Source: Burkholderiaceae bacterium
Lineage (GTDB): Bacteria > Pseudomonadota > Gammaproteobacteria > Burkholderiales > Burkholderiaceae_C
Assembly (NCBI GenBank): GCA_026125795.1
Contig: JAHCKM010000002.1
Span: 930,001 to 994,000 of the forward strand
Reading direction: 5' to 3'
Length of the DNA stretch: 64,000 nt
Within the stretch, counting starts at the first letter, position 1, and every line of letters begins with the position of its first letter. Under the pieces are notes generated by a model. It searched no databases and had not been told where the DNA came from. It was given only the letters and a program-made list of their open reading frames with translations. Both the position numbers and the translations under genes were made by a program. Positions 17,533 to 27,456 of the stretch are shown here, piece by piece.

Positions 17533-18138
17533 TCATGCCCGGTTGGAAAGCCCTGCGTGATCAGCGCGGCCACTGCGCGGTTCCCACTCACGCCGGAGCA
17601 GCCCGTACACCCAGGTATCCGACACGTCGCCCTCCACGATGCAGTCTTCGCGCAGCATGCCTTCGCGCGCGAACCCAAGCTTTTCCAGCACGCGGCTCGA
17701 AGCCGTGTTGCGTGTGTCGGTCTGGGCGTGGACCCGGTTCAGGTCGAGCGCGTGGAATGCCCATTGCAGCAAGGCGGCAGCGGCCTCGGTGGCAAACCCG
17801 TGGCCCCATGCCGCCTCGTCGAGGCAGTAGCCCAGCGTGGCGCTGCGATAGTCGGGATTCACCTGGACCAGGCAGCACCAGCCGATGAACACGCGGTCGG
17901 CGGCGCGATCGACGGCCAGCCGGACGCCGGCGCCTTCTTGCTCCATTTGCCTGCAGACCGCGATGAAACGATCGGCCCGCGCGCGCTCCTTCCACGGCGG
18001 TGAATCCCAGTAGCGCAACACACGCGGGTTGCTCTGCAACGCGTAGATCGCGTCGGTGTCGGCTGGCGTGAACGGGCGCAACAGCAGGCGGCTGGTGTGC
18101 AGCGTCGGGGCGTGCAAAGGCATCCGCGCAGTGTGCAT
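17533..18138 (-). CDS. GNAT acetyltransferase, RimJ/RimL-like
   Basis: A 201-residue protein of the ribosomal-protein N-acetyltransferase type. 'LHTSRLLLRPFTPADTDAI' opens the domain, 'GYCLDEAAWGHGFATEAAAA' is the acetyl-CoA loop, and 'ASSRVLEKLGFAREGMLRED' is the typical closing helix and strand. Acceptors in this group range from ribosomal proteins to small amines and antibiotics. It starts 6 bases after the DHFR-like gene ends and is probably co-transcribed with it. The ATG at 18123 is an alternative start. Confidence 0.87.
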   Translation of the reverse strand: MHTARMPLHAPTLHTSRLLLRPFTPADTDAIYALQSNPRVLRYWDSPPWKERARADRFIAVCRQMEQEGAGVRLAVDRAADRVFIGWCCLVQVNPDYRSATLGYCLDEAAWGHGFATEAAAALLQWAFHALDLNRVHAQTDTRNTASSRVLEKLGFAREGMLREDCIVEGDVSDTWVYGLLRREWEPRSGRADHAGLSNRA

Positions 18139-18144
18139 CAGGGA

Positions 18145-18816
18145 TCAGCCTGCCTCGCGCGCCAGCCTGGCGCGCCGCTCGAGTTCCTTGGCGCTCGGCT
18201 CGGCGTGCGCGAACGATCCGGCCGGAATGTCCCCGGCCGGCACATAGGTGCTCATGACGACACCGGTGCTCGAGGCTCGTGTTGACGCGAGGCGCAGCAT
18301 GCCGGCCCTGGCGCCGGCCTCGAACAGCCGCTTGCCGCGCCCGATCACCACCGGAAAGGTCCACACGTTGTATTCGTCGATCAGCGTGGAGGCCTGCAGC
18401 GTCTGGATCAGTCTGCCGCTGCCGATGATCTGCAGGTCAAGTCCGGACTCCTGCTTCAGCGCCGCCATGGCTGCGACCACGTCGCCGCGCAGCAGCGTGG
18501 AGTTGTTCCATTGCAGCGGCGCTTTCAGCGTGCGCGAGGCCACGTGCTTGCGTGCCGCGTTGAGCGTGCGCGCGATCGGGCTGTCGGTCGGCTGGTACGG
18601 CCAATACGCCTCGAAGATTTCGTAGGTCAGGCGGCCCAGCACGATCTCGCGGTCCTTGCCGTCGAGGCCGCGCATGTCGCGACTGGAATCGTCGTCCCAG
18701 AAGGGGAACGACCAGCCGCCGAACGCGAAGCCGCCGGTGCGATCTTCTTCGGGGCCGCTGGGCGCCTGCATGACGCCATCGAGCGAGACCATGGTGGTTG
18801 CGATCAGTTTTCTCAT
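18145..18816 (-). CDS. Dihydrofolate reductase-like (RibD C-terminal domain) protein
   Basis: A 223-residue protein beginning 'MRKLIATTMVSLDGVMQAPS', the standard opening of the stand-alone RibD-C/DHFR-like family, with 'IVLGRLTYEIFEAYW' and 'LQIIGSGRLIQTL' further on, the latter forming the NADPH-binding glycine turn. These proteins are presumed reductases; few substrates are known. The sequence after about residue 190 is an Ala/Arg-rich extension. It is first in a unit with the downstream GNAT. Confidence 0.86.
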   Translation of the reverse strand: MRKLIATTMVSLDGVMQAPSGPEEDRTGGFAFGGWSFPFWDDDSSRDMRGLDGKDREIVLGRLTYEIFEAYWPYQPTDSPIARTLNAARKHVASRTLKAPLQWNNSTLLRGDVVAAMAALKQESGLDLQIIGSGRLIQTLQASTLIDEYNVWTFPVVIGRGKRLFEAGARAGMLRLASTRASSTGVVMSTYVPAGDIPAGSFAHAEPSAKELERRARLAREAG

Positions 18817-18981
18817 GGGTGCGACTTCGTGGGTGGATGGGTGTCATCTCGACGACGAGCGAGGCCTGCGGGTTTCGACGCCCGAGCGTCGGACAGTTCC
18901 GACACGACGTAAAGCGATGCAGATCCCAGGCACGCACCGTGCCGCTCACGGCATGACAGCAACTCCGAAAGAGGTGATCAG

Positions 18982-19332
18982 ATGATGTCGAAAACCCCGT
19001 TCATCCTGGGCGCGACTCCCGTCGCACTGTTGGTTCTGGCCGGATGCTCCCATACGACCAAGGAGGTCGTCACCCCGGTGCCGGTCACCACGGCGGCGCA
19101 GCCTTCGGTGGTGGTGACCCACGCGCCGCCTCCGGCACCGCCGGTTGAAGCGCGACCGCCCGCACCGGGCGCAGGCTATGTGTGGCAGGACGGTTATTGG
19201 ACCTCGAGGAACGGCCAGTACGAATGGGTGCCGGGCCATTGGGAAGCCACGCGCAGCGGCACCACACGGATGCCGCGGCACTGGGGCCCCGATGGCGCGC
19301 CAACGATGACGCCCCCCGGCGGTCCGAACTGA
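18982..19332 (+). CDS. YXWGXW-repeat-like lipoprotein
   Basis: A 116-residue lipoprotein: signal 'PVALLVLAGCSH' with the lipid Cys near residue 22, then a Val/Pro/Ala-rich linker to residue 62, then two aromatic strands 'YVWQDGYW' and 'YEWVPGHWE' like the YXWGXW repeat family. Such proteins are small surface lipoproteins of unknown function. A strong site (AGAGGTGATCAG) precedes the ATG. It stands alone between two minus-strand units. Confidence 0.75.
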   Translation: MMSKTPFILGATPVALLVLAGCSHTTKEVVTPVPVTTAAQPSVVVTHAPPPAPPVEARPPAPGAGYVWQDGYWTSRNGQYEWVPGHWEATRSGTTRMPRHWGPDGAPTMTPPGGPN

Positions 19333-19358
19333 CAGCCGCTTCTTCTGACCGAATCGGC

Positions 19359-19982
19359 TCAGCCCGCTTCTGCGGCATCCTCTCCGATCACCAATCGCGT
19401 CGCACTGGCGTAGCGGTGAGGCGGAATCTCCAGGTTGCTGGGGGCGGGCTTGTTCTTGAAGGCGCGACCGGCGCCGTCAAATGTGGAGCCGTGGCACGGG
19501 CAGTAGAAGCCGCCCGGCCAATCGGGCGGCACCCCGGCGTGGCTCGCACCCTTGGGCACCGCGGTGGGCGAGCATCCCAGGTGGGTGCAGATGCCCACCG
19601 CCACGAACACGTCGTCACGCAGTGAACGTGCCGTGTTGGCGGCATAGGGCGGTTGTTGCTCGCGGCGCGACCGCGGATCGACCAGGTCGGCCTCGTGTCC
19701 CGCCAGTGCGGCAATCATTTGGGGCGTGCGACGCACGATCCACACCGGCTTGCCGCGCCACTCCACGGTTTTGCTGCTGCCCGGCGCGATGTCGCCGATC
19801 TCCACCTCCACCGCTCCACCGGAGGCCTTGGCGCGCTCGCTGGGCGCGAGGCTGCTGACCAACGGCACCGCGGTGCCGACGGCTGCCACGCTGCCGGCCG
19901 CGCCGGTCAGCAGCAACCAACGCCTGCGTTCGTCATCGGGGTCGTCGCCGGCAGCGCAGCCAGGATTCAGTGCATGTTCCAT
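19359..19982 (-). CDS. Orphan Rieske [2Fe-2S] protein (ubiquinol-cytochrome c reductase type)
   Basis: A 207-residue Rieske protein. Residues 19-45 ('DERRRWLLLTGAAGSVAAVG') form a Tat-type signal-anchor, as in bc1 Rieske subunits. The cluster ligands are in 'CTHLGC' near residue 133 and 'CPCHGS' near residue 162. It should pass electrons from quinol at the periplasmic face, but no cytochrome b or c1 gene follows. It is instead last in a unit with DUF3149 and DUF2892 proteins, opposite a quinone-reductase-like flavoprotein. An alternative is a Rieske partner of another oxidase or sulfur enzyme. Confidence 0.88.
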   Translation of the reverse strand: MEHALNPGCAAGDDPDDERRRWLLLTGAAGSVAAVGTAVPLVSSLAPSERAKASGGAVEVEIGDIAPGSSKTVEWRGKPVWIVRRTPQMIAALAGHEADLVDPRSRREQQPPYAANTARSLRDDVFVAVGICTHLGCSPTAVPKGASHAGVPPDWPGGFYCPCHGSTFDGAGRAFKNKPAPSNLEIPPHRYASATRLVIGEDAAEAG

Positions 19983-19988
19983 GGCGGC

Positions 19989-20147
19989 TCACCTGCGCGG
20001 AGCCGCCTGGGCCTGTCGCTGCGACTCCTCCCGTATGTGTCGCAAGAAGAAGCGCACGAAGTACACCGCCATTCCCACCATGAAGGCGATCGCGGCGACG
20101 CTCAAGAGTCCCACGTCGGTACTGAACAACTCCTTCCATGCATGCAT
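19989..20147 (-). CDS. DUF3149 small membrane protein
   Basis: A 52-residue protein beginning MHAWKELFSTDVGLLS, with one membrane helix at about residues 14-36 and a basic, Gln/Arg-rich tail. The 'LFSTDVGLLS' opening and the 'FVRFFLRH' end of the helix match the DUF3149 family of betaproteobacteria, short single-span proteins of unknown function. A ribosome site (GGGAGTCG) precedes the ATG, and the gene ends 6 bases before the Rieske start, so they are co-transcribed. It may be an accessory subunit of a membrane redox complex. Confidence 0.75.
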   Translation of the reverse strand: MHAWKELFSTDVGLLSVAAIAFMVGMAVYFVRFFLRHIREESQRQAQAAPRR

Positions 20148-20159
20148 TGCGACTCCCTT

Positions 20160-20351
20160 CTACTTTGTGACCCCGCAGGTATTGATGCCCAACACGGTGT
20201 AGAGCGGACACCAGCCGAGCGCAGAGGTCAGCAGCGGAACGACACCGATCCATCCCCACGGGCCGATGGCGCCCGCCAGCGTGGCGCCGATCAACACCAA
20301 ACCCACGATGCCGCGCACCGCGCGATCCAGGCTTCCTTCGTTGCGAGTCAT
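20160..20351 (-). CDS. DUF2892 (YgaP-like transmembrane domain) protein
   Basis: A 63-residue protein of the DUF2892 family: 'NEGSLDRAVRGIVGLVLIGA' then 'GWIGVVPLLTSALGWCPLY' and 'GINTC' at the end. Two short membrane segments. The same domain forms the membrane part of the rhodanese YgaP, and stand-alone copies often sit in sulfur-oxidation loci. It is first in the unit DUF2892-DUF3149-Rieske and divergent from the flavoprotein gene. Confidence 0.88.
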   Translation of the reverse strand: MTRNEGSLDRAVRGIVGLVLIGATLAGAIGPWGWIGVVPLLTSALGWCPLYTVLGINTCGVTK

Positions 20352-20395
20352 GGGACCTCCTGTCCTGACAGAGAAAAAACTTGAACTGGGACAAG

Positions 20396-20423
20396 CATGC
20401 CCCTGGGCCGCGCCGCGGGCATG
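20396..20423. promoter_or_regulatory. Inverted repeat CATGCCC-N14-GGGCATG
   Basis: Two 7-bp arms in the 128-base divergent gap between the DUF2892 gene and the flavoprotein gene. It could be an operator for a shared regulator or a stem-loop in the flavoprotein leader. The 14-base gap is wider than most simple operators. Confidence 0.3.
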
Positions 20424-20479
20424 ATGCAGATCAAGCCGTTTTGCGCTCGCATCGGTTCAATCGAAGGCCCTTTGGCTAC

Positions 20480-21613
20480 ATGAACCCCAACCGCATCACC
20501 GTTGTGGGGGCCGGCTTTGCCGGCCTCACCGCGATCCGCCGGCTGCGCGAGTCGGACGCGCAGGCCGAGCTCACGCTGGTCGCGCCGCTGCCCGAGCTGC
20601 ACTATCTGCCGGGGATCATCTGGATCCCGAGCGGGCTGCGCACGCGCCAAGACCTGATCGTGCCGCTGCACAATTTCCTGGAGCGCCAGCGCGTGCGTTT
20701 TGTCGCCGCCGAGGCCACCGGCGTGGGCGAGAACGGCCGCGTGCTGCACACCACCGAAGGCGACATTGCCAACGACGGCCTGGTCATCGCCACCGGAGGT
20801 CGTTTCCTGAAGAAGCTGCCGGGCATCCTGCACAGCATCACGCCGTGTGAAGGCATCGCCGCCGCCGAGCGCATCCGCGATCGGCTGCGCGCGCTGCAGG
20901 GCGGCGTCATTGCCGTCGGATTCGCCGGCAACCCGCAGGAGCCGAGCTCGATGCGCGGCGGGCCGATGTTCGAGTTCCTCTTCGGCATCGATCGGCAACT
21001 GCGCCGCGAGGGGCGGCGCGATCGGTTCAAGCTGGTGTTCTTCAGCCCCGCCGCAGAACCGGGCAACCGGCTCGGCCAGGCGGCCGTGCAGCGCCTGCTG
21101 CGCGAGATGCAGCGCCGCGGCGTGGAAACGCACCTGGGCCACAAGCTCGTGCGCTTCGAGGCCGACAAGGTGGTCACCGAGGGCGGCGAGATCACGGCCG
21201 ACATGATCCTGTTCATGCCGGGGCTCACCGGCGCTGCCTGGCTCGATGGCACCAGCCTGCCGCGCTCGCCCGGCGGCCTGCTGCAAGGCGATGCGCAGTG
21301 CCGGGTGCCGGGCTGGCGCCACGTCTACGTGGCCGGTGACGGCGGCAGCTTTCCAGGCCCCGATTGGATGCCCAAGCAGGCCCACATGGCCGACCTGCAG
21401 GCCGCCGCAGCGGCCGAGAACCTGCTGGCCGAGTTGCGCGGCCAGAGCGCCACGGCCACCTTCAAGGTGGAGCTCGCCTGCATCGTCGATGCGCTGGACC
21501 GCGGCATGCTGGTGGTGCGCACGCCCACGCGCAATCTCGTGCTGCCGGCGATGCGGCCGTTGCATTGGGCCAAGCGCGGCTTCGAAAAGCTGTACCTGCG
21601 CCAATACCGCTGA
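20480..21613 (+). CDS. Sulfide:quinone oxidoreductase-like FAD oxidoreductase
   Basis: A 377-residue flavoprotein of the NDH-2/SQR fold. 'ITVVGAGFAGLTAIRRL' is the FAD ADP-binding loop, 'NDGLVIATGGRF' the second nucleotide-fold motif, and 'VYVAGDGGSF' the FAD-ribityl motif. Only one Cys ('HSITPCEG', near residue 119) falls where an SQR redox Cys is expected, so true sulfide oxidation is uncertain; a flavocytochrome- or persulfide-type enzyme is possible. It would hand electrons to quinone at the inner membrane. The ATG at 20480 begins the conserved domain; the in-frame start at 20381 adds unrelated sequence. Confidence 0.8.
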   Translation: MNPNRITVVGAGFAGLTAIRRLRESDAQAELTLVAPLPELHYLPGIIWIPSGLRTRQDLIVPLHNFLERQRVRFVAAEATGVGENGRVLHTTEGDIANDGLVIATGGRFLKKLPGILHSITPCEGIAAAERIRDRLRALQGGVIAVGFAGNPQEPSSMRGGPMFEFLFGIDRQLRREGRRDRFKLVFFSPAAEPGNRLGQAAVQRLLREMQRRGVETHLGHKLVRFEADKVVTEGGEITADMILFMPGLTGAAWLDGTSLPRSPGGLLQGDAQCRVPGWRHVYVAGDGGSFPGPDWMPKQAHMADLQAAAAAENLLAELRGQSATATFKVELACIVDALDRGMLVVRTPTRNLVLPAMRPLHWAKRGFEKLYLRQYR

Positions 21614-21689
21614 GGCCCACGGTCCCGAACCGAGGCCCGCGCTGGCCGGGCATTCGCATTGCCCGTCATGGGCGTTGCCGGAGACGAAC

Positions 21690-22097
21690 ATGCATGAGCA
21701 GACTGATCGGGTGAGGCGCCACAGCGCGGCGCAGGTGCTGCGCCGCATCGATGACACCACCGTCGCGAGCCTCACGCGCTGCGCCGCGTCGCCCGCAGCG
21801 ACCGAACGGCGGCTCGCCGAACTTGACCGCGAGTGGGACACCGATCGCGCGGTCGAAGCCGAAGCGGCGCTGACGGGCCTGATCGGACTGGGACTGGGAG
21901 CGTTCGTGCGAGCGCAGTTTCTGGTCGTGCCCGCCGTGGTGGCCGGCGCCGTGCTGTTGCATGCGACGACCGGGCGCTACCCGCTGATGCCGCTGTTCCG
22001 GAGGCTCGGGTTGCGCAGTGCCAGGGAGATCGCACGCGAGCGCTACGCCTTGAAGGCGCTGCGCGGCGACTTCGACGACAACGGGAGCCCGTCATGA
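21690..22097 (+). CDS. DUF2892-type YgaP-like membrane protein, copy 1
   Basis: A 135-residue protein with an N-terminal helical region, a pair of membrane segments (about residues 60-95) and the C-terminal signature 'PLFRRLGLRSAREIARERYALKALRGDF'-type helix (shared block about residues 98-128). It is a clear paralogue of the next gene, with which it overlaps by 4 bases (ATGA). A ribosome site (CGGAGACG) precedes it. Probably part of the sulfur/redox module; function unknown. Confidence 0.72.
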   Translation: MHEQTDRVRRHSAAQVLRRIDDTTVASLTRCAASPAATERRLAELDREWDTDRAVEAEAALTGLIGLGLGAFVRAQFLVVPAVVAGAVLLHATTGRYPLMPLFRRLGLRSAREIARERYALKALRGDFDDNGSPS

Positions 22098-22573
22098 CTG
22101 TTGCCGACCGCTTGCCCCCCACCGCCCATCGGGTCGAGCTGCACACCGCGCCCCGGATCAACCATGAGATCCGGCAGCGCACGCAAGCGGAGGTCAGTCG
22201 GCTCGAGGAGGCACCGGCCGCCGAGCTGGACCAGGGCCTGCGCGCCCTGGCGCGCGAATGGGACGTCGAGCGGGTGCTTCAGACCAATGCCTCGATCATC
22301 GTGTTGGTGGGCTTGGCGCTGGCGACTCTCGTCAATCGGAAATTTATTCTGCTTCCTGCCGGCGTGTTCGGCTTCTTCGCCCAGCATGCGTTGCAGGGCT
22401 GGTGTCCTCCGATCCCGGTGTTCCGTCGCCTGGGCGTGCGCACGCGGCGCGAGATCGAGCGAGAGCGCCATGCCCTCAAGGTGTTGAGGGGTGACTTTCA
22501 CAGCGTTGCGACGGCATCCGACGCGGGCATCAACGAGCGCGTGCGCGCCGCGTTGGACGCGGTCGACAAATAG
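22094..22573 (+). CDS. DUF2892-type YgaP-like membrane protein, copy 2
   Basis: A 159-residue paralogue of the preceding protein. It begins 'MTVADRLPPTAHRVELHT', contains the family core 'REWDVERVLQTNASIIV' and 'QHALQGWCPPIPVFRRLGV', and ends its conserved part with 'RERHALKVLRGDF'. This copy keeps the G-W-C-P-P motif typical of DUF2892; copy 1 has T-G-R-Y-P instead, so only copy 2 retains the Cys. Translation is coupled to copy 1. Confidence 0.78.
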   Translation: MTVADRLPPTAHRVELHTAPRINHEIRQRTQAEVSRLEEAPAAELDQGLRALAREWDVERVLQTNASIIVLVGLALATLVNRKFILLPAGVFGFFAQHALQGWCPPIPVFRRLGVRTRREIERERHALKVLRGDFHSVATASDAGINERVRAALDAVDK

Positions 22574-22587
22574 CCCAGGAGATTGGG

Positions 22588-23382
<795 letters not shown>

Positions 23383-23438
23383 CGACGACTGGGCATCGGC
23401 GCACGCGCCTCCGTGCGTGCGTCGCAAGGGAACGCGGC

Positions 23439-24068
23439 TTGCCGCGCTGGGTCGTGGACGTTGCACCTGTCGATCTGGTGATCGCGGCCGCGGCCCTCGC
23501 GGCGGCCATCGTGCGTCGGCCCTGGCGGGCGCTGCATCGGGCCGGCCCGCCGTGGTCTTGGGTGCTGGCGTGGGCCTTGCTGCCGCTGCTTTGGAGCATC
23601 GATCGCCAACTCGGCGTCGCGGCGCTGCCGGCGCTGTCGGGCGCCGCGTTGCTGGTGTTGATGACGGGTTGGCCGTTGGCCGTGCTGGCGTGTGTGCCGA
23701 TGGGCGTGATCGCGGTGCTCGGCGGGCCGCTCGATGCGCACGACGCGCTGCACCGCGCTGTGTGGCTCGGCATCGTGCCGGCCACGCTGGCCTGTGCCAT
23801 CGGCGGCGCGGTGCGCCGCTGGCTGCCGTTGCACGTGGGCGTCTACGTCTTCGCCGGTGGGTTCATTGGCTCCGGTGTTGCGGTGTGGCTCGCCGGCACG
23901 CTCGGCGCCGCGCTGGCTGCGGCACCGGCTACCGCGGATGCGAACGTGGCACGCGTGATGATGTCGCTGGGCGAGGCCGCCGTCACGGGTGCGGTGGTCA
24001 CGCTGCTGGTGGCCCACCGGCCGGAGGCGTTGGCCAGCTACTCGGACCGGGTGTACCTGGCTCGGTGA
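23439..24068 (+). CDS. Polytopic membrane protein, possibly CbiM-like energy-coupling permease
   Basis: A 209-residue membrane protein with about five or six hydrophobic helices. A TTG start at 23439 is used, preceded by AAGGGA. It resembles proteins annotated in Burkholderiales as 'energy-coupling factor ABC transporter permease' (the 'LLVLMTGWPLAVLACVPMGV' stretch), which relate to the cobalt/nickel component CbiM, but the N-terminal His-containing metal site of CbiM is absent. No ECF ATPase is nearby. The call is tentative. Confidence 0.5.
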   Translation: MPRWVVDVAPVDLVIAAAALAAAIVRRPWRALHRAGPPWSWVLAWALLPLLWSIDRQLGVAALPALSGAALLVLMTGWPLAVLACVPMGVIAVLGGPLDAHDALHRAVWLGIVPATLACAIGGAVRRWLPLHVGVYVFAGGFIGSGVAVWLAGTLGAALAAAPATADANVARVMMSLGEAAVTGAVVTLLVAHRPEALASYSDRVYLAR

Positions 24069-24242
24069 CGCGCATCCAAAAGCGCCGCAGGCGTGGCCGT
24101 TCAGGTGTCCTGCTAGGGTCACTCCCACCCTCACACGAGGGATCGATCCGTGGTGCCTGCCGGCAACAGACCCGCAGACGAGGGGTGGCCTCCAGGCGCA
24201 TGCAGCGCGCAAATGGCGCTCCCGCCGGTATGAGGGGTCACC

Positions 24243-24476
24243 ATGTCGCAGGCTGCTTCGATGCCTTTCAAGCCCGAGTTCGAGGTGCACTTCCGCTCGC
24301 TGCTGCGGCGTGGTTTCGAGCTGATCTTTCCGTGCGACCGCGATGGCCGCGTGAACCTCGACGAACTGAGCGAGCGCGCGAAGGCCGACTATCTGTTCGC
24401 CCGCGCCATGGTCGGTCGCGAATACGCCGGCCCGGCCGTCTGCCCGAGTGCGACGTGCCGCAACGCAGGGCGCTGA
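24243..24476 (+). CDS. Hypothetical protein (77 aa)
   Basis: A small acidic-basic mixed protein with no membrane segment; features include 'FEVHFRSLLRRGFELIFPCD' and two Cys in 'AVCPSATC' near the end, which could bind metal. I do not recognise the family. A good ribosome site (GAGGGG) precedes the ATG, and the next gene starts one base after its stop, so the two form an operon. The 174-base gap upstream has a short CCCTC/GAGGG stem but no recognised element. Confidence 0.6.
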   Translation: MSQAASMPFKPEFEVHFRSLLRRGFELIFPCDRDGRVNLDELSERAKADYLFARAMVGREYAGPAVCPSATCRNAGR

Positions 24477-24477
24477 C

Positions 24478-25011
24478 ATGTGGACGCGCCGAACCGAGCA
24501 GGTTCCGGTCACCACATGCTGGCGGGCCGACGAGATCGTGGTCACGCAGGGCGCGGCGCGGATCGATCATCTGCGTGCCGGCGACATCGAGCGTGTGACG
24601 CTGATTCACGCCGGCGCGGGTGAATCGCCCGGCGAGGTGCGCGCCGCGCTGTTCGAGTTGACCGAGCGCGCCGTGTGGCTCGGAGCCACCTCGGGCATAA
24701 CCGGCAGCGTGTTGTTCGAGCGCCAGGCCTACTGGTCGCACCGCGACTGCATCTATTGGGTCAGAGAAGGGTCCGTCGCGTGGCCGTCGGCGGTGGGTGC
24801 CACGCGCTGGCCGTTCGGCCGCGCCGCGGTCGCGCAGCACCAGACGCTGTCGCGCGCGGACGCCGCGCTGCTGTTCGATCGCGCCGCGGTGACCGGGCCG
24901 CACACCTGGGACCAGCGCAAGCAGTACCGCATCGAGCGCCGCCGCCCGTTCCCCGGCTTCATGTCGCACCACGGGCGCGCGGTGGATGCACGCCCCACCG
25001 CAGCGGTCTGA
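24478..25011 (+). CDS. Hypothetical protein (177 aa)
   Basis: A soluble protein of unknown family starting 'MWTRRTEQVPVTTCWRADEI'. It has two mixed beta-strand regions ('IVVTQGAARIDHL', 'IERVTLIHAGAGESPGEV') and a C-terminal half rich in Trp, His and Arg. No catalytic motif is evident. It begins one base after the preceding stop, so co-translation is likely, and the pair probably works together. Confidence 0.55.
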   Translation: MWTRRTEQVPVTTCWRADEIVVTQGAARIDHLRAGDIERVTLIHAGAGESPGEVRAALFELTERAVWLGATSGITGSVLFERQAYWSHRDCIYWVREGSVAWPSAVGATRWPFGRAAVAQHQTLSRADAALLFDRAAVTGPHTWDQRKQYRIERRRPFPGFMSHHGRAVDARPTAAV

Positions 25012-25029
25012 GCGCGATCAACGGCGGCG

Positions 25030-25263
25030 TCACGTTGCCGCTGTGTCGTTCTTCCTGGCGCCGCGGATGTTGATCGCGGCCAACGCGAACTGCAGGACCA
25101 CCAGCGCGTACGCATGGGCGCTCCAGCCCCAGGCGATCCACAGGACGTTGCTCGACAGGAAACACCAGAAGCCCAGCTTGCGGCGGCGGGCCGAGCGCGC
25201 TCCCACCAGCCACGCGGCCAGCACGGTGACGGCCATCGCAGGCCACTGAAGCAGGTCGATCAC
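25030..25263 (-). CDS. Small multi-span membrane protein (77 aa)
   Basis: Begins at a GTG with an AGGA site five bases upstream: V-I-D-L-L-Q-W-P-A-M-A-V. Three membrane helices are visible with the pattern 'GFWCFLSSNVLWIAWG', similar to small PnuC-like or 'amino acid transporter'-annotated fragments of unknown function. The frame is open upstream; an ATG at 25314 would add 17 residues. It follows the uup gene on the same strand by about 95 bases. Confidence 0.6.
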   Translation of the reverse strand: MIDLLQWPAMAVTVLAAWLVGARSARRRKLGFWCFLSSNVLWIAWGWSAHAYALVVLQFALAAINIRGARKNDTAAT

Positions 25264-25358
25264 GCGTCCTGTGGGCAATGGGCATGCCACAAGAGGGCGC
25301 CGGCGGGACGTCATGTCTGGCGTGCGCCCGTGCATCGACCGCCGGCTCGACATCGCCG

Positions 25359-27257
<1,899 letters not shown>

Positions 27258-27339
27258 GGGCCGGATTGTCCTTGCCATCTTGCGCGCTGCGAACCCAGGT
27301 GTCGCGCTACGGGCCGGCGGTGCGGGATCCGACCGGGGC

Positions 27340-27354
27340 TGAAATTTCATTTCA
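27340..27354. promoter_or_regulatory. Palindrome TGAAA-N5-TTTCA, copy 1 (candidate RpiR operator)
   Basis: TGAAATTTCATTTCA lies within the larger perfect palindrome CTGAAAT-TTC-ATTTCAG (27339-27355), about 103 bases before the binding-protein start. The architecture matches operators of RpiR-family regulators such as HexR (TGTAAT-N3-ATTACA), and an RpiR gene is fourth in this operon. It is strikingly AT-rich in this genome. Confidence 0.55.
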
Positions 27355-27426
27355 GTGCAGCACCACGGATTGCGGGTTCACCCGGGTCGCGTGGTCCGGG
27401 CGACGTGTCTTACCCTTGCGCCGATC

Positions 27427-27441
27427 TGAAATCCGCTTTCA
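27427..27441. promoter_or_regulatory. Palindrome TGAAA-N5-TTTCA, copy 2 (candidate RpiR operator)
   Basis: TGAAATCCGCTTTCA has the same arms and spacing as copy 1, with its centre 87 bases downstream, ending 15 bases before the ATG at 27457 and next to its ribosome site (GGGAGGGC). Two equal sites flanking the probable promoter suggest repression by looping or by blocking. Confidence 0.5.
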
Positions 27442-27456
27442 CGTGGGAGGGCAGAC

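Noticed and set aside
20383-20402. Possible sigma-54 promoter ahead of the flavoprotein gene
   Set aside because: GG and GC are present, but the spacing between them is one base short of the required distance and the flanking consensus is poor.
24119-24140. CCCTC-ACAC-GAGGG hairpin considered as a mini-ykkC (guanidine-II) riboswitch element
   Set aside because: The loop is not ACGR and the second hairpin is absent.
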